Shown here piece after piece: positions 28,136-32,641 of a stretch of 32,641 nucleotides of DNA. The position numbers and the translations under genes were made by a program. Position 1 is the first letter of the stretch; each line of letters starts with the position of its first letter. This DNA comes from Gemmatimonadaceae bacterium (GTDB lineage Bacteria > Gemmatimonadota > Gemmatimonadetes > Gemmatimonadales > Gemmatimonadaceae), in contig JAICOJ010000029.1 of NCBI GenBank assembly GCA_025930755.1, positions 1-32,641 of the forward strand. The letters are read 5' to 3'. The notes under the pieces are model-generated. The model ran no database searches, had not been told where the DNA came from, and worked only from the letters and a program-made list of their open reading frames with translations.

Positions 28136-29479
28136 TCAAGGCTCGATACGCGCCACCCGCGCCGCCACACCGGGGCTCGCGCCGTAGGCTACCCACACCA
28201 CTCCGGTGCGCGGGTCGATGTCGAGATGCCTCACGAGCGCACCGCGCGTCGGGAGGTCGTACGCGGTAAACCGCGCCGTTCGAGGATCGAACCGGAACAG
28301 GGCGTCCGCGGCGCCCGTCCCAACCCACACATCGCCCCGCTGGCGGTCGACGCGCACGACGTAGGGCGCGGCATCTCTGACCGGAAGGTCCCACTGCGTG
28401 AACCGCCCCGTGGTGGGATCGAGCCGCGTCAGCTTCCCGCCGGCGTACTCGGGAATCCACAACGTCCCGGCCGCGTCGAAGTCGAACCTGCGCGGCCCGG
28501 AATGTGGTGTCGGCATGTCGAACGTACGGAAGGTGTTGGTCGCGGGATCGTGCCTCACGAGGCGGTTGCCGCCGAGCTCCGAGATCCAGATGGCCCCATC
28601 GGGCGCGATTCGCAGCTCGTATGGGATGGGGCCGCCGTCGACCTTCGCGAGCGCGGGATGGGGAGGAACATCGCGCAGCGTGACAGCGCCGCTGGTGGGA
28701 TCGAGGAACCCGATCTGCTCCGGATCGCGCGTGAAATGGCCGTTGAACCATACGCGACCGGCCGCGTCGACACCGATGCTGTGCGGATACATTCCGATCT
28801 CGTGCACCTTCCACAGGCCGAGCGCCGGATCGCGTCGCGCGATGCGGCGCGGGCCGCCGAGCAGCACCCACCAGGCGCCGCGATCATCGATGACGACCGC
28901 CCGTGGATTGGCGCGCTCCACCGGGATGTCGAACGACTCCAGCGCGCCGCTCGCTGGATCGAGCCGGTACATCCTGTGGGAGAACATCCCCGTGATCACG
29001 ACCTTCCCCTCGTCATCGACGGCGACGTCGTGCGGGAGGTCCTGCGCCATGGGCATCAGGTACTCGCGCACCTTCGGCGAGGCGGGGGGTGATGACGGGG
29101 CGACCGTCGCGAGCGAGGAGTCGGTAATCCAGCGGGCCAGCCACTGCGACGTCGACGCGGGCTCGCGCGCCGCGGAGATGACGGGGAAGCTCGTCCTCGC
29201 CCCCGCGTAGCTCAGCATGCGATGGGTCGCCGAGTCCCATTGCACCGCCGTTCTCGCGCGGCCACCGGGCGCGGCGACCCGAGCGTCGAAGGCGTGGCAG
29301 CCGGTGCAATCGAGGATGAATCGGCGTTTCTCTTCTCCGTCGGGCAGGAGCCCGAGGAGCTGCGATGCGCTGGCCAGCGCGAGATCGGGCGCGGCAGTCG
29401 TCGGCGCGGACTGTGCCGATGCGACCGACGCCAGGAGCGCGAATGGCGGCGCGAAGCGCAAGGCGCGAAGCGTGTTCAT
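28136..29479 (-). CDS. Secreted cytochrome c / NHL-type beta-propeller fusion (streptogramin-lyase-like)
   Basis: A 447-residue protein with a signal peptide ending SASA or SVASAQ. Residues 40-105 carry a c-type heme site (CTGCH, Cys58, Cys61, His62) with Met88 as a possible sixth ligand. The remaining 300 residues are a beta-propeller of about six to seven blades, with recurrent motifs such as PHDVAVDDEGKVVITG, PHSIGVDAAGRVWFNG, PYELRIAPDGAIWISE and RFDFDAAGTLWIPE. These are typical of virginiamycin B lyase-like NHL proteins. Antibiotic lyase activity should not be assumed. The start is set by the signal peptide (an ATG at 29533 would be in frame). It is divergent from the amidohydrolase gene. 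Confidence 0.88.
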   Translation of the reverse strand: MNTLRALRFAPPFALLASVASAQSAPTTAAPDLALASASQLLGLLPDGEEKRRFILDCTGCHAFDARVAAPGGRARTAVQWDSATHRMLSYAGARTSFPVISAAREPASTSQWLARWITDSSLATVAPSSPPASPKVREYLMPMAQDLPHDVAVDDEGKVVITGMFSHRMYRLDPASGALESFDIPVERANPRAVVIDDRGAWWVLLGGPRRIARRDPALGLWKVHEIGMYPHSIGVDAAGRVWFNGHFTRDPEQIGFLDPTSGAVTLRDVPPHPALAKVDGGPIPYELRIAPDGAIWISELGGNRLVRHDPATNTFRTFDMPTPHSGPRRFDFDAAGTLWIPEYAGGKLTRLDPTTGRFTQWDLPVRDAAPYVVRVDRQRGDVWVGTGAADALFRFDPRTARFTAYDLPTRGALVRHLDIDPRTGVVWVAYGASPGVAARVARIEP

Positions 29480-29591
29480 CGGCGGCGGGTTGCGAGTGAG
29501 GGACGTGGGGGCGATAGTATCGGCGCCACCCATCGCCGGCCAGAGTTCTCGGCCAACTCACTCGTAAGAATTCCGTTCGCGTTCTTTCGCC

Positions 29592-31304
29592 ATGAGACGA
29601 CACCAGACCGCGCTGCGCATCGCACTTCTCATCCCCCTTCCGGTGGGCCTGTCGGCGCAGCAGCAGCCGGCCGATCTGATCATCACGAATGCGCGCATCT
29701 ACACCGTCGATGACCGTCGACCGTTCGGCGACGCGATGGTGATCACGGCGGGACGCGTCCGGTTCGTCGGGTCCGATCGCGGGGCGCTCGCGATGCGGGG
29801 TCCGCGAACTCGCGTCATCGATCTCGACGGCCGCACCGTCATCCCGGGGATGGTCGACGCGCACGCTCATCTTCTCGGACTGGGGATGGCGCTGCGCACG
29901 GTGGATCTCCGGGGTACGAGGTCGTACGACGAGGTCATCGCCCGCGTCTCCGCGCGGGCGCGCGGCGTACCCGCTGGTACGTGGATCATCGGCCGCGGAT
30001 GGGACCAGAACGATTGGGGCGATACGCGCTTCCCCTCGCACGAAGCGCTGTCACGCGCCGTACCCGACCATCCGGTATATCTGACCCGCGTCGACGGTCA
30101 CGCGGCGCTGGTGAACGCGCGCGCGATGACCGCGGCGAATCTCACGGCGACGGCCACCGACCCGGAAGGCGGCCGAATCGAGCGGCTCTCGGGCGGCGCG
30201 CCCTCCGGCGTGCTGGTCGATCGCGCGATGGGTCTCGTGCAGCGCGCGATTCCTCCGGCGCCGCGCGAGGAAGTGAGGGCAGCGGTTCTCGCGGCGGTGA
30301 AGGAAGCCAATCGCTGGGGGCTCACGGGAATTCACGATGCGGGCGTCGGCCGGTCGACGATCGACGTCTACGAGGAGCTCGCGCGCGAAGGGCGCTACGA
30401 TCTTCGCAACTACGTCATGATCTCGAGCGACGATGCCACGCTCGATCATTACCTCAAGCGTGGGCCACAGAGCGCCCTGCATGACGGGCGCGTGTGGATC
30501 CGCTCGATCAAGATCAGCGCGGACGGCGCGCTGGGGTCGCGCGGAGCCGCCTTGCTCGAGCCGTACAGCGACTCGCCCGAGCACTCCGGGCTCATCACGA
30601 CCCCGCGTGAGCGCATCGAGCAGGTCGCGGTGCGGGCGCTGCGATCGGGCTTTCAGCTCAACGTGCACGCCATCGGGGATCGCGCCAATCGGACCGTGCT
30701 CGATGCCTTTGAGGCGGCGTTAGGCGCGGTCCCGACGGCCGACCACCGATTCCGCGTCGAGCACGCGCAGATTCTCCACTACGCGGACATTCCCCGCTTC
30801 GCCGAGCTCGACGTCATTCCGTCGATGCAGGCGAGCCACCAGACGAGTGACATGTACTGGGCGGGCAACCGGCTCGGCCCCACGCGCCTCCTCGGTGCCT
30901 ACGCGTGGCGAGCGCTGCTCGAGACGGGGGTGATCATCCCCAATGGGAGCGACTTTCCCGTCGAGCAGGTCAACCCGCTCATTTCGTTCCACGCCTCGGT
31001 GTCGCGACAGGATGAGAACAACTGGCCGACCGGCGGCTGGTTCGCCGAGCAGCGGATGACGCGCGATGAGGCGCTCCGATCCATGACCTTGTGGCCGGCG
31101 ATCGCGGCGTTCCAGGAGGCGGAGCTCGGCTCGCTCGCCCCCGGGAAGCTGGCGGATTTCGTCGTGCTCGATCAGGACATCATGAGCGTGGCGCCCGAGC
31201 GAATCCTCGCCACGCGCGTGCTGGCGACGTACCTGGCGGGACGGCCTGTCTACGAGCGGTCGGCCACGCCGGCCGCGACGCGCGCCGAGGTGGGTGCGCC
31301 ATGA
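29592..31304 (+). CDS. Secreted YtcJ-like metal-dependent amidohydrolase
   Basis: A 570-residue protein with a signal peptide (RIALLIPLPVGLSAQQ). The amidohydrolase family 3 pattern is clear: DAHAHL (His91, His93) at the first metal site, VDGHAALVNARA, IKISADGALGSRGAAL (probable metal-bridging Lys), LNVHAIGDRANRTVLDAF, VEHAQI and NGSDFPVEQVNPL with the catalytic Asp. The C-terminal strand is GKLADFVVLDQDIM. Family members hydrolyse amides, but the substrate range is wide. The signal peptide implies a periplasmic enzyme. It overlaps the next gene by four bases (ATGA). The CGTTAGGC octamer is at 30718. Confidence 0.93.
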   Translation: MRRHQTALRIALLIPLPVGLSAQQQPADLIITNARIYTVDDRRPFGDAMVITAGRVRFVGSDRGALAMRGPRTRVIDLDGRTVIPGMVDAHAHLLGLGMALRTVDLRGTRSYDEVIARVSARARGVPAGTWIIGRGWDQNDWGDTRFPSHEALSRAVPDHPVYLTRVDGHAALVNARAMTAANLTATATDPEGGRIERLSGGAPSGVLVDRAMGLVQRAIPPAPREEVRAAVLAAVKEANRWGLTGIHDAGVGRSTIDVYEELAREGRYDLRNYVMISSDDATLDHYLKRGPQSALHDGRVWIRSIKISADGALGSRGAALLEPYSDSPEHSGLITTPRERIEQVAVRALRSGFQLNVHAIGDRANRTVLDAFEAALGAVPTADHRFRVEHAQILHYADIPRFAELDVIPSMQASHQTSDMYWAGNRLGPTRLLGAYAWRALLETGVIIPNGSDFPVEQVNPLISFHASVSRQDENNWPTGGWFAEQRMTRDEALRSMTLWPAIAAFQEAELGSLAPGKLADFVVLDQDIMSVAPERILATRVLATYLAGRPVYERSATPAATRAEVGAP

Positions 31305-31696
31305 CGCTGCCGAACCGCCCGTCCGCGTCGCTCCGGACGCTTCACCTCATCCGGCTGGCGATCTTCGGCGGAGCGCTGCTGTTCGGGATCATCACGTGGT
31401 GGCTGCGTCGCGAGACCCCACCGCCGATGGACATGGACATGGGTCCATTGCGCTTCGTCGGCTATGCGCTCTGGGTGAGCGTCCTGGTCGCGCTGGCGTT
31501 CTTGCGAGGTCTGTTCGGCAAGGCCACCGACGCGGCACGCCGCACGACGCTTCTCATCATCTCCTGGGCCGCGGCGGAGACGCTGGCGCTCTTCGGCGGC
31601 GTGGTGTGGTATCTCCACGGCGACTCCCGATGGTACGTCGCCGGCATGTGCTTCATGCTCGCCACCTTCATTTTGTTCCCGCTGATGCGCGAGTAG
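31301..31696 (+). CDS. Small four-helix membrane protein, unknown function
   Basis: A 131-residue protein starting ATG in a 4-base ATGA overlap with the amidohydrolase. Hydrophobic helices are seen at about 18-38, 50-68, 80-100 and 108-125. A short MDMDMG motif lies between the first two. No family is recognised. Its stop is one base before the GTG of the cobalamin-binding-protein gene, so it is part of a compact three-gene run. Confidence 0.78.
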   Translation: MTLPNRPSASLRTLHLIRLAIFGGALLFGIITWWLRRETPPPMDMDMGPLRFVGYALWVSVLVALAFLRGLFGKATDAARRTTLLIISWAAAETLALFGGVVWYLHGDSRWYVAGMCFMLATFILFPLMRE

Positions 31697-31697
31697 C

Positions 31698-32612
31698 GTG
31701 CGGGTCGTCTCGCTCCTCCCGTCGGCGACGGAGATCATCGCCGCGCTCGGGGCGCTCGATCAGCTCGTCGGCGTCACGCATGCCTGCGATTATCCGCCGC
31801 AGGTCGGCGGTCTCCCGCGCCTGACGAGCACCCACGTCGATGGCACAGCCGCCCCCGGCGCCATCGATCGGGCGGTTCGTGAGGCGGCGGCGCACGGTGC
31901 GCCACTCTACACGGTGAACGAACCGCTGCTCGCCTCACTGCGACCGGATGTGATCGTGACGCAGGCGCTGTGCGACGTGTGCGCGGTTCGCGAGACGGAC
32001 GTGCGCGCGATGGCCCAGCGCCTTTCCCCTGCCCCATCCATCGTCACTCTCTCCGGAACGTCGATCGACGGCATCGTTGCCGACATCGAGCGGGTCGGCG
32101 CGGCGATCGACGCCCGCGACGAAGCCGAGGAGCTGCTTCCGGGACTCCGTGCACGCCTCCGATCGGTGCACGAGCGTCTGCGCGCTGCGCGCGCGCCGCG
32201 CCCCCGCGTCGCCGTGCTCGAATGGACGGATCCGGTCTACACCGCGGGCCACTGGGTTCCCGAGATGGTCCATCGCGGCGGCGGTATCGACGTGCTTGCA
32301 CGGGCCGGCGACCACTCTCGTGCGATTTCCATGGCTGAGGTCGAGGCGGCGTCGCCACAGATCCTCGTGTTCGCGCCCTGCGGCTACGACCTCGAGCGGG
32401 CGACTCGTGAGGCGCGCTCGGTGCTTGCCCGAGATGAGTGGGACTGGGCGCGGGGCCTCGCCCTGTGGGCGATCGACGCGAACGCGCTGGCGAGCCGGCC
32501 GGGGCCGAGGATCATCGATGGAGTCGAGGTGCTGGCGGGAGTGATGCATCCGGGGCTGTTCGGGACGCCCGCCGCGGATCGGGCCACGCTGATCCGTCGC
32601 GCGGCGGCCTGA
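31698..32612 (+). CDS. BtuF-like cobalamin-binding protein without a signal peptide
   Basis: A 304-residue protein with a GTG start. It has the BtuF/periplasmic-binding-protein type III pattern: VVSLLPSATEIIAALG at the start, VTHACDYPP, TQALCDVCAVRE, WTDPVYTAGHWVPEMVHRGGG and a C-terminal ALASRPGPRIIDGVEVLA. No signal peptide is visible, and no transporter genes follow within the window. In other genomes this cytosolic-looking type is annotated as a cobalamin-binding protein; direct B12 binding is not shown by the sequence. It follows the membrane-protein gene by one base. Confidence 0.88.
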   Translation: MRVVSLLPSATEIIAALGALDQLVGVTHACDYPPQVGGLPRLTSTHVDGTAAPGAIDRAVREAAAHGAPLYTVNEPLLASLRPDVIVTQALCDVCAVRETDVRAMAQRLSPAPSIVTLSGTSIDGIVADIERVGAAIDARDEAEELLPGLRARLRSVHERLRAARAPRPRVAVLEWTDPVYTAGHWVPEMVHRGGGIDVLARAGDHSRAISMAEVEAASPQILVFAPCGYDLERATREARSVLARDEWDWARGLALWAIDANALASRPGPRIIDGVEVLAGVMHPGLFGTPAADRATLIRRAAA

Positions 32613-32617
32613 CAGCA

Positions 32618-32641
32618 TAACCACGGAGGCACGGAGGCACA
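32618..32641. repeat. Start of a CACGGAGG tandem repeat, cut by the window edge
   Basis: After the last stop codon the sequence has ACCACGGAGGCACGGAGG followed by CACA, two copies of CACGGAGG. It resembles the arms of the other foldback repeats in this window. The partner arm would lie outside the window. Confidence 0.5.

Noticed and set aside
27965-29092. Plus-strand open frame rich in GPQGPRGP-like repeats across the nonamer element
   Set aside because: The collagen-like part comes from the 9-nt repeat being a multiple of three; the rest is antisense to the cytochrome c/NHL gene.
1-32641. tRNA, rRNA or known small RNA genes other than the riboswitch
   Set aside because: No cloverleaf with T-loop consensus or rRNA-like stretch was seen on either strand by eye.

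Overview
The window is about 32.6 kb of dense, high-GC chromosomal DNA. The mix of genes (many small lipoproteins, an AGCS symporter, paired multicopper oxidases, a cytochrome c/NHL-repeat fusion, DUF488, YjbR and DUF5655 housekeeping-type genes, GTGA/ATGA gene overlaps) and the foldback repeats between genes suggest a free-living, aerobic, Gram-negative soil-type bacterium. Gemmatimonadota is my best guess, but that is inference. I see no rRNA, tRNA, CRISPR array, transposase, integrase or phage gene.

Left part (1-6110). A leftward unit has a sigma70-like promoter, a SAM-II-type riboswitch, a terminator-like hairpin, then an ATP-grasp ligase and an SsuD/SfnG-like flavin monooxygenase that runs off the window edge. 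This looks like a SAM-controlled, probably sulfur-related operon and is the most interesting locus here. Next come an orphan soluble GAF-GAF histidine kinase and an arginase-fold/ABM-domain gene pair. That pair is divergent from an ABATE/CGNR zinc-finger regulator, across a repeat-rich operator-like spacer.

Centre (6111-22423). An AGCS Na+/amino-acid symporter is followed by several lipoproteins and small membrane proteins, including a DUF488/membrane-protein pair. A TonB-dependent receptor and a multicopper oxidase (MCO) lie on the minus strand as a likely operon. After a DUF2255-like protein, a GNAT acetyltransferase, a membrane protein/lipoprotein pair, a 46-residue zinc-ribbon protein and a YjbR protein comes a second, paralogous MCO. 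Both MCOs carry the copper motifs in an order permuted relative to ordinary laccases.

Right part (22424-32641). This holds a DUF5655 protein, a lipoprotein, a DJ-1/PfpI protein, a maltose-acetyltransferase-type enzyme, an SDR protein with Arg at the catalytic Tyr position coupled to an ICMT-like methyltransferase, two secreted proteins, a cytochrome c/NHL fusion, and a divergent amidohydrolase, membrane protein and cobalamin-binding-protein gene run.

Two sequence-level signals cut across the genes. First, the octamer CGTTAGGC (or its complement GCCTAACG) occurs 12 times on both strands and in all codon registers, about ten times what base composition predicts, and accounts for many of the rare TTA codons. 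Second, at least six spacers hold foldback elements, several with arms built of 7- or 9-nt tandem units. The units differ from place to place but the architecture is alike.
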